This document shows positions 10,678-22,859 of a DNA stretch of 64,000 bases, piece by piece. How positions within the stretch are numbered: the stretch's first letter is position 1; each line of letters opens with the position of its first letter. A model generated the notes under the pieces. That model was not told the DNA's origin. It saw nothing but the letters and a program-made list of their open reading frames with translations, and made no database searches. The stretch covers positions 124,001 to 188,000 of the forward strand of contig NBAY01000067.1 in NCBI GenBank assembly GCA_002794775.1, in the 5' to 3' direction. The DNA is from Porodaedalea pini (Eukaryota > Basidiomycota > Agaricomycetes > Hymenochaetales > Hymenochaetaceae). Made by a program: the position numbers and the translations under genes.

Positions 10678-13121
10678 ATGTACTCAGCATCTAGCAGTCT
10701 CGATGGCTCATCTTACGAGACTGACGACTCAGATTCGGACAACTCGTACACGGAATCAACATGCTCGCGAATATCCAGCGGAATGACTGCCTCAGATCTT
10801 CCTGGAGCCGGGAGACTTCTGGGCCGTCTCTACAGCAGAGCAGGACGTGCACTTGAGCGGCGTCTCATGAACAAGGATGGCTTCATTCTCGGCATCGCGC
10901 CGCAGCCCAAGACACCGCCTCCCGTGTATGACGAAGAGAAGAATGAGACGATGCCTGACCTTGACGGTGCGGGACGAACGCTGGGCTTAGCATATGCGGT
11001 CTCTGGGAGTTTGCTTGAAAGGATACTGGATAAGGCAGCTTTGAGTTTAGGAAAGGGTCCGGACGCTGCTTTGATGCGCATACAAAAACATGTACCACCT
11101 ACTCGATTCACCAACGTCCAGGATTTGCGTTCTTTCCTATTCATGCAAAGCTTGCGGAAAGGGGCAAGATAGTGGACGAGTGCAGGCGATTATTGAAGTA
11201 TGCTCAGTGAGTATTTCTCTGCGCGATGATAAATTTGATTTACTGAGTCGAGATTTCTCTTCACAGGTCCGATATCCCCGTGAACCGTGGACGGGCTCTG
11301 GACCATATCATCACACTTGCACACCGAGACTCCTTCTACAGCACAATCTTCATGAGACTCGGTGCCGCTCACGTTCTCCAAAGCGTCGACTCGGACTGTT
11401 CCTTTTATGTCGACCCATTCTCACTACATTCTCGAGAAGCTCTGATTAGTCTCTCGGCCACTGAAATCCATGCGCTCGGACAGCAGCTGATCATAGAAGA
11501 CCTACGCAAAGAAGCTGCTATCAAACTAGTCGGGTTTGTCCAGTGCGTAACCCTTTCTGGTTTTCTCCTAAGCTGGATTCTAAACAATGACAGAGATTCG
11601 TATGATTCATTTCCGGCTCTCCGCCATCTCGCTCAAAACTTAGCGTACCTGCTCGACTCGGACACGTTCTTCGAGAAACTCGCAATACAACTATGGAAGC
11701 TTGATCCGTCGTCCCGCAATGTAGAATGGCAGACACTTGACGCGCTTTGTCGCAGGATCATAAGCACTACCCAAGACTCCCTTATTTATTATTCGTTCCA
11801 AACGAAGTGTTCACTTCGTCTCAGTCGCGATACCTGCGCTCGCCATGGCTTTTCTGCGGTGAGTTCTTCCGAGCCTCAGTAAAATGGTTTAGCTCGCTTA
11901 ATTGGAACGTACCAGCTTGGCGGATAGACTTCCGAGAACTATGTCCAATCTTGCGAAATTTATTCCATGGAAGTACGCAGCTGTCTCCCCAACGACTTGG
12001 TTTCCCATTGCCGTTTACAGAGAGGCTCTCTACAAATGCGTTACAATGGTCGATTCTCCCTTTTCTTCTGGAGTAGAGTACGAAAAAATCCGGATCGTGG
12101 TCTCGTATGAGGTTGAATACTATGTATCACAGTTGCTCAGAGCGCAGGCGTTACAGATGCGGAATATTTTGCTTAATCTTGTATGCGTCATCGATGGGAC
12201 AATCGTAGACGACCTTTGCGATAAAATTGTTACTGCTGCAGAGAGGTACGTGTGTTCTCTTCCTATTAGCTCCAGATACCGACTTTTAAAACTAATAATC
12301 AACCAGCCTCTTTGTTCCAGTTCCCCAGGGCGGGCAAGCTTACAGCTGCTCGACTGTATGCCAATTATCAGGAACATCGACCATTATTGCTGGAACACGC
12401 TCAAGCATACTCTCACGGCTCGTCTACGTGCACCTTGCCATGCCACAACCGAAATCCTGTCCGAGCTTTTCGAACTTGATATGGCTCCGATTCAGGACGT
12501 ATGGAAATTCCAGACGACGGACATTCACTTGAAGAGGGCGTTTGTCCCTGAGACTGGGAGATACCATTATTGTCAGGTAAGAGGCTAGGTTGTCTTCGTC
12601 ACTTTGATTACTTTGGTTTTTCATACTTTGTTTTGTTTTATTAGCTCATATACGAGCGCGTCGGAGTCGATGGTGTGCCGTTTTGGAAGACGATCATATT
12701 GCACCGCTGGTGGCCGCCCCTCCCTCCCGCTACGTCCCAAGAGATTCACAGTCTCCCAATGGAGAGCCTCGTAGCGACATACTGCGGCTGCCTCCTCCTT
12801 CTCCCCGTCCCGCCCGGACAGGCGTTCTCCAGCGAAGGCCACTTCCCGCTCCTCGCGGGCTACGGCGCGGAGAGCGAAAACGAGTACCTCGCGGTGCTTC
12901 CCGATGAGGACGGGCCGGAGAAGTTCTGTACGGTGCGCGAGGGAGATTGCGTGGTGGAGTATTGGGATGCAGAGGGCGCGCGGAGGGAGGAGGAGGATTT
13001 TCAGGTTCTGGTGCTCAGATTCGATCCGGATGATTTTGGACTGGAGGTGATGGATGAGGTTAGGAGTGATGATGGCGGGATGGATTATACGGGACCGATG
13101 TATTGGAAAAGGGAAGCTTAG
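10678..13121 (+). CDS. unrecognised multi-exon protein with DLPGAGR twin motif
   Basis: Exon 1 starts at ATG 10678 with a Ser/Asp-rich leader. It then carries D-L-P-G-A-G-R-L-L with G-R-A-L-E-R-R-L, and a second copy D-L-D-G-A-G-R-T-L with G-S-L-L-E-R-I-L. These match the twin motif of the minus-strand gene at 2841-4516. A helix-rich region follows (K-L-A-E-R-G-K-I-V-D-E-C-R-R-L-L). A phase-2 intron at about 11209-11269 joins this to V-N-R-G-R-A-L-D. Further exons run to about 11800 and from about 11900 to 12576. A clear intron at 12577-12645 precedes the last exon (L-I-Y-E-R-V-G-V-D-G). The C-terminal 140 residues look globular and acidic. No known family is recognised. The frame shifts by one base near 11115-11150 with no obvious intron, so a frameshift or unusual splice is possible. 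Confidence 0.6.
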
Positions 13122-13706
13122 CCTACCTACTGTATGTACAAGTCGAGGTTTGGATGACGTTTCGCATTTCGTGACCATGTAATTCTATTGTCCTTCTTAC
13201 ACTGTATCAAATCTTTTGTAATGCATGCTTTTTCTGCTTTGAATTATATACGCGCCGCAGTCATCAATTCTCGTCAGGCGTATGGTGTTGTAAGGAAAGA
13301 CAAGGAGCCATATATTTTCCTCTGCGAGTTCAATTCGGGCCTCGTGGTAGACTTAGGCTATTCAATGCCGAACAGCATCGCGGTGCCACTCGACCAGCAA
13401 GGACAAAAGCTGTATCTAAAGAATTCGCGAAACGAATCGGCAGATGGCATTACACATTGCGCGTTCACGAATTGTCTAGTTCTTATCATACTTGTACTCG
13501 TTACATTACATTGGCATTTGGCATCGGCACCCGCAACCTCGGTAAAAAGAGAAAAAAATACACTTCTGCTTGTTTTGGACCCTACCACCTGCACCCGCTC
13601 TCGCCAATCGAGCGCCCATCCGTCTGCGTAACTTATCGACTCGGACTCAAAGGAAACCGCCGGGTATAGATAGAGGAAGGAGGGAAAGAGGGGAGGAGAG
13701 GGGTGA
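13122..13706. other. convergent 3' intergenic region
   Basis: This gap lies between the 3' ends of the plus-strand gene at 10678 and hexokinase on the minus strand. It holds presumed 3' UTRs and only short chance open frames. Confidence 0.4.
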
Positions 13707-16441
13707 TTAGACATGTGCGTAGATTCCGGCGTCCTTCCGCGCTTTCGTCATAGCTGTACAAAGTCGAGGAGGAAAGGAAACAGAGTTAAGTCAGTAAGGG
13801 TCTAGTGACTATGGCGGAGGAGACGAAGAAAGGAGGGAAGAAAAAGAAACGGACCGGCGATGATGGCGCTCCCAACACCACTCCCATCTTCGGCATGGTG
13901 CGTGACGATATTGCTGTATCGGCCCACAATAAAGTAAGTATACATCTATAGATGAGGACAAAGGACAAAAAAGAAAGAAAAGCGACGCACCGGCCCTTGT
14001 CCCCAAAGATGTCTACGAGTCCCTCATGCACGCGGTCTGCGAACCCAGGGTATTTCTGCTCGGATCATCAGCATCCCGAAAAAAAGAACACAGCGCGTCA
14101 AGAAAGTAAAAGCGGGAGGTAAAAAAAATCAGACGCACATTATACAGTGACCCGTCCGCACCGACGCTGCACCCCTCGTCAAGGTACCCCATCTTGCTCA
14201 CGATCGCCGCAATTCCGCACGCACTGAGACGCGCCGCACGCCGGCCGACGAGCCGGGCGAGCGCGCGGAAGAACTGCCGCTCAGCGAGCGTCGTCTCGAG
14301 CGCGAAGAAGTGCGTGAAGATGCCGATGATCATGAGGAGTTCGTCCGTTGGGTCGCTAGTGGGTCGGGTTGTCAGATTTCACGTTTCGTGCGTAGGTAGA
14401 GGGGATCGTGGAAGACGAGGTGAAAGGGGAGAGACAAGGAAAGAAACGAGGGCAGAAGGCAGGGGAAGAGAGAAACGGAGAGACGCACCTCTCCATCAGC
14501 GACAAGAACGCCGTGTCGAAGCAGTAGGGTTTCTCTAGTTTGTACGTGTTCTGCCCGAGGAAGAGCACTCCCTCATCGATGAGCTCACAAATGACAAGCC
14601 GCAAGATCTCGCCGAGGTATCGACCGGAGATGAGTTTCTGTGTGCGGGCGAGTAAGGTGGTGCGGGTAGGAAACGGAGCATTAAGCGTTGGTGGGCGAAG
14701 CAGGACGAAAGTTACAATGAGAAAATAGAGAATGGGAAGAAACGGAACGCACCTCGAATGCCTGCTCGTCTGGCTTGTTAGATGTCTCGTCCACAATCTG
14801 GTCGTATTTCGTCCTCGGAAGATGTTCATGCTGGAACGAGTCGAACGCACCCTATCCTCCATGAATAGTTTCCACCAAGGTCAAGATTTTTTAAAGAAAA
14901 AAGGCAAGTCAACACCATCCTTGCCCTACTCGAGAACTTTCGAGGTATATACGCACCCATTCGCAATTGATAGCCATCTCCGCCGCCGGCCCTCCCTCCT
15001 CCGCTCCATCCAGGCCGAGGTCCTTTATCTTCGTGATGTCCTTAACGTGTTCCATGTACGCGGCATTACACCCCGTGCCGAAGATGACGGCGATCTTCGT
15101 GCGGGGGTTGACGTAGTGGCTGGCGATGAGCGTCCCGGTCGTGTCGTTGATAAGCGCGGTAAGTTTTATGGGGAGATTCTAAGGAGTGGTTTTGATTTGT
15201 GATTAGTTGGGAATGAGGTTGGGGTTTGATGTTGATGTTGGGGGTGTTGGAAGAGAAGGAGTGATGAGTATGTGAGACGGAAGAGGGAGAGGAACGGGAC
15301 GCACGAGCTTCTCGATGGACTTGCGGAACATGGCGGCAACGTCGCGACCCTCTGTGTTGGGCGAGCCGAAACCTTTCGTCCAGCGGATGAGCACGCCGTG
15401 GTCGATGCGTTCCTGGCTGCGGGGAGTAATGCGTTAGACTTGTGCATTATTCAGAGAAGTTGATAGAGTACAAGGAGAACCCACTCGCAAGGATAGGAGA
15501 ACTGAAAACATAATACGATTGAGATCTGGAAGGGTTGAGATGAGGAGGATGAGGATGGAGCGCACCGTAAACCCCAAGGGCAGTTCCTGGCCAGGCTTCA
15601 ACAGTCCCTCTCCACTGACCCCTCCCGTGCTCTCTCCCTCCTTCCCTGCCTCACCTTCCCCCACGCCGGCGCCCGGCTCGGAAACGGAAGACATGTTGGT
15701 TGCGATGAATGTCTGGAGGCACTCGGCGCAGAAATCGAAGAGACGCTCGCCGTCGTCCTGCTTTTGCTCTTCGGTGAGACGGTACTTGGTCTGCGTGATC
15801 TCGAATTTACCGGCGCCTTGGAGTGAGACGAGGCAGACGCGGAGGTTCGTGCCGCCTGTGGATGCGGTGGGGTTAGTCAGAGTAAAGATAGCTATTTGTG
15901 TGGATGTGAAGAGAGAGGAGACGAGAGGAAGGGACGCACCGAGGTCGAGCGCGAGGTAGTCGCCGAGTTCGTCACCCGTTGGCCAGCCGAAGACGAATGT
16001 CGGTATCATTGGCTATAGAAGCAATGGTATTAAATCGGTGTGAGTATATGCGCATGTGCGTTCCCGATTGGAGGAGGACGTACGACTACTTGACCGTGCT
16101 TTTTGAGCCCGTTGTCGAGCGTCTCGCTGAACGCCTCGGTGATCATGCGCATGCGCTGCGGGGTGAGCGTGAATCTGTTTCCAGTTGAGTGACCGTCCGA
16201 ACACGAGGGGACATAAGGAGATAAATACGCACAGGCTCTCGTACTTGCGCAGATGGTCCGCCATCGTCCTGTCATCGCCTCACTCAATCAGTCCGACGTG
16301 TCCTTGCATATATGGTAAAAGAGCGACGTACTTCTTGGTCGCGTGCGGGAGGTCCTCCTCATCCTGTGTGCGGGTGTGGATGGCGAGCGTCTGGCCCGAG
16401 GGCAGGGTGACGCTGCCGCTGCCGCGTCGCGAGGCAGGCAT
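13707..16441 (-). CDS. hexokinase
   Basis: Phosphorylates hexoses with ATP in the cytosol, the entry step of glycolysis. Start ATG is at 16441, giving an N terminus M-P-A-S-R-R-G-S-G. Spliced exons read in order: Q-R-M-R-M-I-T-E-A-F; F-V-F-G-W-P-T-G-D-E; the phosphate-binding L-D-L-G-G-T-N-L-R-V; L-P-L-G-F-T; L-I-R-W-T-K-G-F-G; the catalytic-Asp motif A-L-I-N-D-T-T-G-T-L; F-G-T-G-C-N-A-A-Y; A-I-N-C-E-W-G-A-F-D; and near the end E-D-G-S-G-V-G-S-A. The last exon encodes A-R-K-D-A-G-I-Y-A-H-V and stops at 13707. About nine introns separate the exons and the product is about 500 residues, normal for fungal hexokinases. Hexokinase and glucokinase are not separable with certainty here. It is divergent from the carboxypeptidase at 16890. 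Confidence 0.93.
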
Positions 16442-16889
16442 GGTGCTTCAACCTTTTCTTTGTGTGTTTTCGGTGTTTTGGTGGACGAGATGGAGATCAC
16501 GGAGGATCTGTGGCGGAGAGGATGGAGGATGGAGGACGGAGAGCGGAGGATGAGTTGACACGGGATAGGCTGCCTGAGACGCTCGGCAGCAGCCGTGCCC
16601 GTGCCAATGTCAGTGGGCTTATATCACCACACACCTCTCTCTCTCTCATTCACCCCTACTTGCACCTGGATGGACGAGCCTGAGTGCATGCCGCTCGCGG
16701 AGAGCAAGCCTGAGTCGGACAGCGAGCACTCGGGCTCAGGCTCAGGCTCAGCTACTGACTGACCCTTATCACGACCTGCGCGTGTAGCATGCGCTTGATC
16801 GTCAGAAGTGCGTATAAATATATAATATAATACGGAGCAGCATGGCCAGTCAGTCGAGCTCTTCCCTCTCCTTTCTCTCCTTCTGAACA
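16442..16889. promoter_or_regulatory. divergent promoter, hexokinase / S10 carboxypeptidase
   Basis: A strong TATA cluster (TATAAATATATAATATAATA) at 16813-16832 lies 58-77 bases upstream of the plus-strand ATG at 16890. A pyrimidine-rich tract (CTTCCCTCTCCTTTCTCTCC) follows, as is usual before the start in basidiomycetes. A short CTCAGG triplication at about 16729-16750 has unknown meaning. Confidence 0.6.
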
Positions 16890-19324
16890 ATGTTTGCCGC
16901 AATCCTGCGCGTAGCAGCATTTGTCGCGTTCGTCGCGCACCTCGTCGCCGCGACGCCTGTCGTCGAACGCGCGTCCGAGTCCGCCGCGGTGCACACCGTT
17001 TTCGAATCGCAGGTGCAGAACGATGCGAAGCTGCGGTTCGTGAGGGACTCGGGCGTGTGTGAGACGACGCCCGGCGTGGGTCAGATTTCAGGCTATATCG
17101 ATATTGGGCCGAACATGTCGACAGTGCGTTCGACCTCTACTTGCTCTTTTTTTTCTGCCTCGCGCTGAAATGTTTGCGTTTATAGTGGTTCTGGTTCTTT
17201 GAGGCGAGGGAGAACCCAGAGACGGTGCCGTTCACTCTCTGGTACGCCTTCCTTGCCAGCCTCTGCTGCTTCTCATCGATTAGTTTTCAAGGTTGAACGG
17301 AGGTCCTGGCTGCTCGTCGATGATCGGGCTCTTCCAAGGTCGGCTTCGTCCTCGAAGCTGAATTTAAAGAGACGCGCCATTGAACATCGATGTAGAGAAC
17401 GGGCCGTGCCATGTCCTGCCTGACGGCGAGACGACGGTGTTGAACCCGTTCAGGTGTACTTGTTTCTCACTCTGCTCGTTTGATCCTTCAGTCTGACTTT
17501 CATTGTCTCTTTCAAAGCTGGAATAACATTAGCAATAGTACGTCCTCCTCTTCCCCTCACTCTCCCCTTTCTAACTCAACTTGCTCGACGTAGTGATCTA
17601 CATCGACCAACCGATCGGCACGGGTTTCTCCTTCGGCACGGACACTGTGAACAGCACCGAGGCTGCCGCACCGCTCGTTTGGTGCGCCTTCCAAATCCTC
17701 TTCGAGAGCGGCGAGTTTAGCAAGTTTCAGAGTCGGGAGTGCGTATACTTTTCTTTATTATGGAAATCCTGCCTTTTTGCAAAGACGGAGGGATGTGATG
17801 AACGAAAGTCCTAACACACGGCACGCATAGGTTCGTGTTCGCGACGGAGAGTTATGGGGGACATTATGGCCCGAGTTTTGTCACGTACTTTGACCAGCAG
17901 AATGCGCTCATCGCGAACGGCACGATCGTCGGCGAGCCGATCGTCGTTAGCGCGTTGCTCATCAACAAGTACGTCCGTCTTCTTTTCCCTCTCTCTGAAT
18001 CCCAAGTTCCTCATATCAATTGATCATAAAAAAATCGGAACACAACTGATTGAAGCGGCTGGTACGACCCGCTCCTGCAGAATAAGGCGTACGTCGACTT
18101 CGCGACGAACGCGCCGGGGTACGGGCAGCTCCAGTCCGACGCGGTCCTCGCGAAGCTGAACAAAGCGTTCTATGAGAAGGGCGGGTGTAGAGATATGGAG
18201 CTTGCGTGTTATAAGGCGAGTTTGGAGGACGAGGAGGGTCTGAATGGGGTCGGGAATAGTAGTGTGAGCGATGCTGTTTGCAGCAAGGCTGATAATTTTT
18301 GTGTGAGTGCTTTTCCTAGTTTTATGGTTCCGCTTTTGTTTTTAGTCTCCTTGCTGATGTGATGATGCGGACGGAATGGGAATGGGGACGAGACAGGTAG
18401 AGAACGTGTTCGTTCCGGCTGTCGGCTCGCGCGACTCGGACGACCTGCGCCAGAACTCATCGGCGCTCTTCCCGCCGGAGTTCTACCTGAAGCTGCTGGC
18501 GAACGAGACCGTGAAGCGGAGGATTGGGGCGGAGAGCACTTATGGGGAGTGTCCGGACCCGCCGTTTGAGCTTTTTGAGAAAACCGGAGATGTGAGTGGG
18601 GTTTTTTTTTTCTCTCTCTTTCTGAGATGTGACTACGAGGTGTGGTTGTTGAAGAATTGTGGAACAGGATGCGAGGACGTGGTTACCCCAACTTAGCGAG
18701 CTTGCGAACTCGAGGCTGAAGATGCTGATTTGGGTGCGTCCCTTCTGCCTTGCGAATGCCTAAAGGCTCTAGCTCCGTTACTGAAACTTGAAAACTCAGG
18801 CCGGGGACGCGGACATCAAGTGCGCTTTCTTCATCTCTTTCTGCTCTTTCTCTAGACATACGACTAAACGGGGCGTTTTGCAACTTGTGTAGCTGCAACT
18901 GGCTCGGCGGGCACGCGTCCGTGCTGGCGATGGATTGGTATGGGAATACGACGCTGCATGCGACGCCGTTCACGAATATGACGATTGACGGGAAGCCGGT
19001 GGCGGCGGTGCAGAATGTGGATAATTTTTCGTTCGCGTGAGTCCACATCCTTTATGCAGTCTCTTTCTCTTCCTTCTCTTTACCTTTTGAATGGAGATGG
19101 AGATCGCTGACGGGTTTCCTCGCGTTTGTCTTACTCTAGCCGGGTGTACCAGTCGGGACACGAAGTGGTGCGTTGATTTTTTTTTTGCCGCCCTTCGAAT
19201 GAGATAGCTTATTTCTGTCTTTTACATGTGTTGTGATATGGTATGATAGCCGGCGTTCCAGCCCCAGGCAGCGTTTTTTATCTTCTCACAGGTCATTAGA
19301 GGGGAGCAATTGCACTCTGTCTGA
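16890..19324 (+). CDS. secreted serine carboxypeptidase, family S10
   Basis: Removes C-terminal amino acids from peptides. The N terminus has a clear signal peptide (A-A-I-L-R-V-A-A-F-V-A-F-V-A-H-L-V-A-A). Spliced exons give W-F-W-F-F-E-A-R-E-N-P, then G-P-G-C-S-S-M-I-G-L-F-Q, and I-Y-I-D-Q-P-I-G-T-G-F-S. The nucleophile Ser lies in A-T-E-S-Y-G-G-H-Y, where most S10 enzymes have G-E-S-Y-A-G. The Asp region is W-A-G-D-A-D-I-N-C-N-W-L-G and the His region is Q-S-G-H-E-V-P-A-F-Q-P. The stop is at 19324. There are about nine short introns. All three catalytic residues are present, so it is probably active. It shares its upstream region with hexokinase. A second S10 gene lies downstream on the same strand, but the two are only distant relatives. 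Confidence 0.92.
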
Positions 19325-20131
19325 GGACGATCACAAGCGTGTATGGCCGAGTGGGATGCAGAGTATGCTTGCGGGCCGGAGTAGGGAAGAATGGATGAGA
19401 AGGGAGGAGTGAGGAGCGGTGCCGTTAGCTGACTGACTTCGGTTTCGTTGTAACTGAAATGATTTGAAGTGATGAAAAGAGTTTTCGAGCAGGCGGTCCG
19501 GATGTCAGTACGGAGGTCGAAGTTCCTGTCCATGATTCTTCCGGTGCCCATGTGCGTTGTTGAACTTATCTGAGGACGGGTTCTGTTCTTCAAGTACGGT
19601 ACTGGATGCCTTTTGTCCGGATTCGTCAATATCTGTCTGATCATGATATGCAGGATGAACGAATGGAGGGGTTGGGCTCCCACCACCACTACTGAAGACC
19701 AGTTCTGAGTCAACTGTTAGATATACAGACATCGAAGGACTCGGACCCGTATGGAAACACTCCTGATACTCTCCGAGACTCTCAGCCGAGGTCAACTTTA
19801 TGCTACTCTCACTATAACTTGGCAGACCTTTCCGCGTATGTTCACCTCTCAAGGCGCTCTCCGCCGAACGACGAAAATAGCTCTTGCGATCATGTTGTCT
19901 GCTTGAAAGATGTCCTTCTCTTAGGGGTCTCGTGGTCTGCGGGCGCAGGTTCTCGCTTTCGGGGTCGCATGCTGTCCTTTGAAAGAAGCGCGGTTCGGCT
20001 CTGATCATGACTCGTGCGGGACTCTGGACGATAACCAGTTTTCAAGTCAGCCAAGACTGAACTTGGGTCATGAAAATATAAAATGCGTATCAAAACATGC
20101 CCTGGGCGGGTGACTTCAACTAGAATCCGAG
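19325..20131. other. intergenic, with a possible minus-strand reading frame
   Basis: A minus-strand open frame of 167 codons runs from an ATG at 20008 to 19505. It is Ser-rich and charged and has no recognisable motif. It could be an exon of a small gene or chance. A TATAAAA element at about 20077-20083 sits about 50 bases upstream of the next plus-strand ATG (20132). Confidence 0.3.
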
Positions 20132-22771
20132 ATGAAGCTCGCGAATCTCGCTTTCCAGTGTGCGCTACTAGCGGGAGCCTGCGTAAGCCATGTCGCGGGG
20201 CAGGCGGGCGGGAGCCTCCTTACCGGGATGGACGAGACGATTGCCATCCAGCGCGAGGGTCTCCAGCGCATGCGCGACTTCCTCGGGCCAGGCGCCTTCC
20301 CTGGAGACGCGGACTCGCGGCCGCCGGCGAAGAGGGCGGAGGAGGCGACGATTTCGTTTGCTAACCCTGCAGCGCAGCAGTTCTTTGTTGATGGGACGAG
20401 TATTCCTGACGGTGAGTCGGTCAGTCCTCGAGGGATGGGTGGGCGAGCCATGAAACCTGAAACCTAATGTAAATCTGTATGGGATGGGGATGGGATAGTG
20501 AATTTTGATCCGGGCTCGTCGTGGGCGGGGTTGATGCCGATTAGTGGGGCGGCGAATGAGACTCGCAAGCTTTTCTTTTGGTTAGCATGCGGTTCCATCT
20601 TTCAGCGAGAATTCAAAATGGCTTGACGAAGCGTACATGTGCTAAGGTTTTGGCCGACGAACAACGCGTCTAACGGTGACGAGCTGCTTTTCTGGACTAA
20701 CGGTGCGCTGATTTATTGGGACTAAATCGTGTAGGCATCATAGTTCGCTACTAACACGTTGAGTTGCAGGCGGTCCTGGATGCTCATCATTGGAGGGCTT
20801 TCTTCAGGAGAACGGTCCGATCTGTATGTCTGCTCTCGTCTGACTTTGATCATCGCTGTATGCTGAAATCTACGGGCGAAGCATGGTCATGGGGACAAGC
20901 CGAGCCCACTCCGTGCGTCCACTTCTAGCGCAAACACTCTCTTATCATATCTGAAGGCGAAATGCCAGGAACATGTGGTCGTGGACGAATCTCTCCCACG
21001 TTCTTTGGGTCGAGCAACCTGTCGGGGTGAGTCGTTAAATTTCCTTTCATCATCGGGAGAAAGAAGTACCGAAGGACATTTATGCACATAGACGGGATTT
21101 AGCCAAGGAACACCGAGCATCGAAAATGACGACCAGCTTGCGGAACAGCTCACGGGTTTCCTCGTGCAGTTCCTGGAGGTGTTTAGCGAGCTGAAGGGAA
21201 AGAACTTTTTCTTGTCGGGCGAGAGCGTGAGTTTATTCCTTTTCCGAGTCTTTTGCAAGAGCTCAAAGCTCCAAATCAATGACTGGTGTTCTAGTATGCT
21301 GGCTTCTGTGAGTATACGTTCTTATATAGTGACGATGATCCTGGACCTTGACTGCTCGCGAAAGATGTCCCTTACATTGCAAACTGGATATACGAGCATC
21401 CTGGACTTGATTTGAACCTCATGGGTATCTCGATCGCCGACCCTTCGTTGAGCTACGGCGTGGTGCAGCAAGAGATACCAGCACTTCGATTTGTCCAGGT
21501 ATGATACCATACATTTTCCATATTCGTTCCCTTTCTAATGAATCTGTACAGAAACATGCGGATCTGTTCCCGTTCAATAGCACGTTCATGGCACAGCTGC
21601 AGAACATCTCGGACAGTTGCGGCTACACAGACTATCTGGATGAGTTCGTCACGTACCCACCTGCGGGCCAGCTTCCGCTGCCGAATGGGACGGAGGGGAC
21701 GTTCTCTGCGGTACCTTCGTGTCGGATACACAGCCCCATACAAAGGGCAATACAGATGTACGTTAAGCACTTTATCTGTAAATTTTATGCTTGGCCAATT
21801 ACTGATACTTACTCTTCCAGACTGAACCCAGCGTTCGATGTGTACCGTGTCTCTGATACCTGGCCGAACCTATGTAAGTGAAAGTGAGTGAGATTTGTAG
21901 CTTGAGACTAATAGTGTTGCAGGGAGTGTACTTGGCTTTCCTCGCTTGACGCAAAAATTCATCTACTTCAACCGGTATGTGTCTGTCATAGGACTATACA
22001 TATAACAAATCTCAATCTAACTTGGTCTTCCACTCAGTACTGATGTACGAAGGATCCGCAAATCTGAGAACCTTTCGTGCTGGCTGACGTTTTCCTTCCC
22101 TGATAGGTACAAGATGCCATTCATGCGCCGCACATCGAATGGACTGCGTGCACCAACACGAATGTCTATGTGAACACGACGACGGGACAGCCTATCAACG
22201 ACCAGTCCATCCCGTCCACGCTGAGCGTGCTCCCGAACGTCATCGAGAATTCAGTCCGTACTGTCATTGTTCACGGACTTGCGGTACGAAGCATAGATTT
22301 CGCACATTTGAAATATTAGGAATTGAGTCGGTTGCAGGATTTCATTCTCGTCTCAGAAGGGACTCGCATTTCTATCCAGTCAGTCTGTTCATGTATTCTT
22401 CTTTGGAGAATGCTCCCTGATGATGGTATAGAAATATGACATGGAACGGGGCACAAGGCTTCCAGTCGCCGATCGAGCCCGAGACGTTCTCAGTGAATGA
22501 CTTTGGGATATTTGGTAGCGAGCATACCGAACGCGGTCTTACTTGTATCTTTCTTTCTTTCTATTGGCATTTATTATTATTACTGAAAGTACTATAATTT
22601 GCAGATGTGGAATTTGAGTTCTCAGGCCATATGACGCCTCGTACGTTTTGCCTCTCTGTGATTCCTGTCCGGAGCTTGACTAACTGATATGATTGGACAG
22701 AATTCGTTCCATGGGCGGCATTTAATACAATTTCTTTCCTTCTCGGGCGACAGCCTTCCCCTTCAACTTGA
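20132..22771 (+). CDS. second secreted serine carboxypeptidase, family S10
   Basis: The start at 20132 gives a signal peptide (L-A-F-Q-C-A-L-L-A-G-A-C-V-S-H-V-A-G-Q). A propeptide-like stretch ends near A-A-Q-Q-F-F-V-D-G-T. Spliced exons give F-F-W-F-W-P-T-N-N, then T-N-G-G-P-G-C-S-S-L-E-G, and W-V-E-Q-P-V-G-T-G-F-S. The nucleophile Ser lies in L-S-G-E-S-Y-A-G-F-Y, split by an intron near 21228-21296. The Asp is in V-H-G-L-A-D-F-I-L-V and the His in S-G-H-M-T-P-Q-F-V-P-W. The stop is at 22771. More than ten introns are present. The closer match to the S10 consensus at the active serine suggests this copy and the one at 16890 are not recent duplicates. It probably supplies free amino acids from extracellular peptides. 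Confidence 0.92.
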
Positions 22772-22859
22772 AGTGCATATACTTCACTAGGGAATGCGCA
22801 GGAGAAGTCGTTAATTCTTTAAGGAGGTACATAAGGCATGAAGGAAAAGGATGTACAGT

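Noticed and set aside
16890..22771. The two S10 carboxypeptidases as a recent tandem duplication
   Set aside because: Their active-site contexts, intron positions and N termini differ too much.
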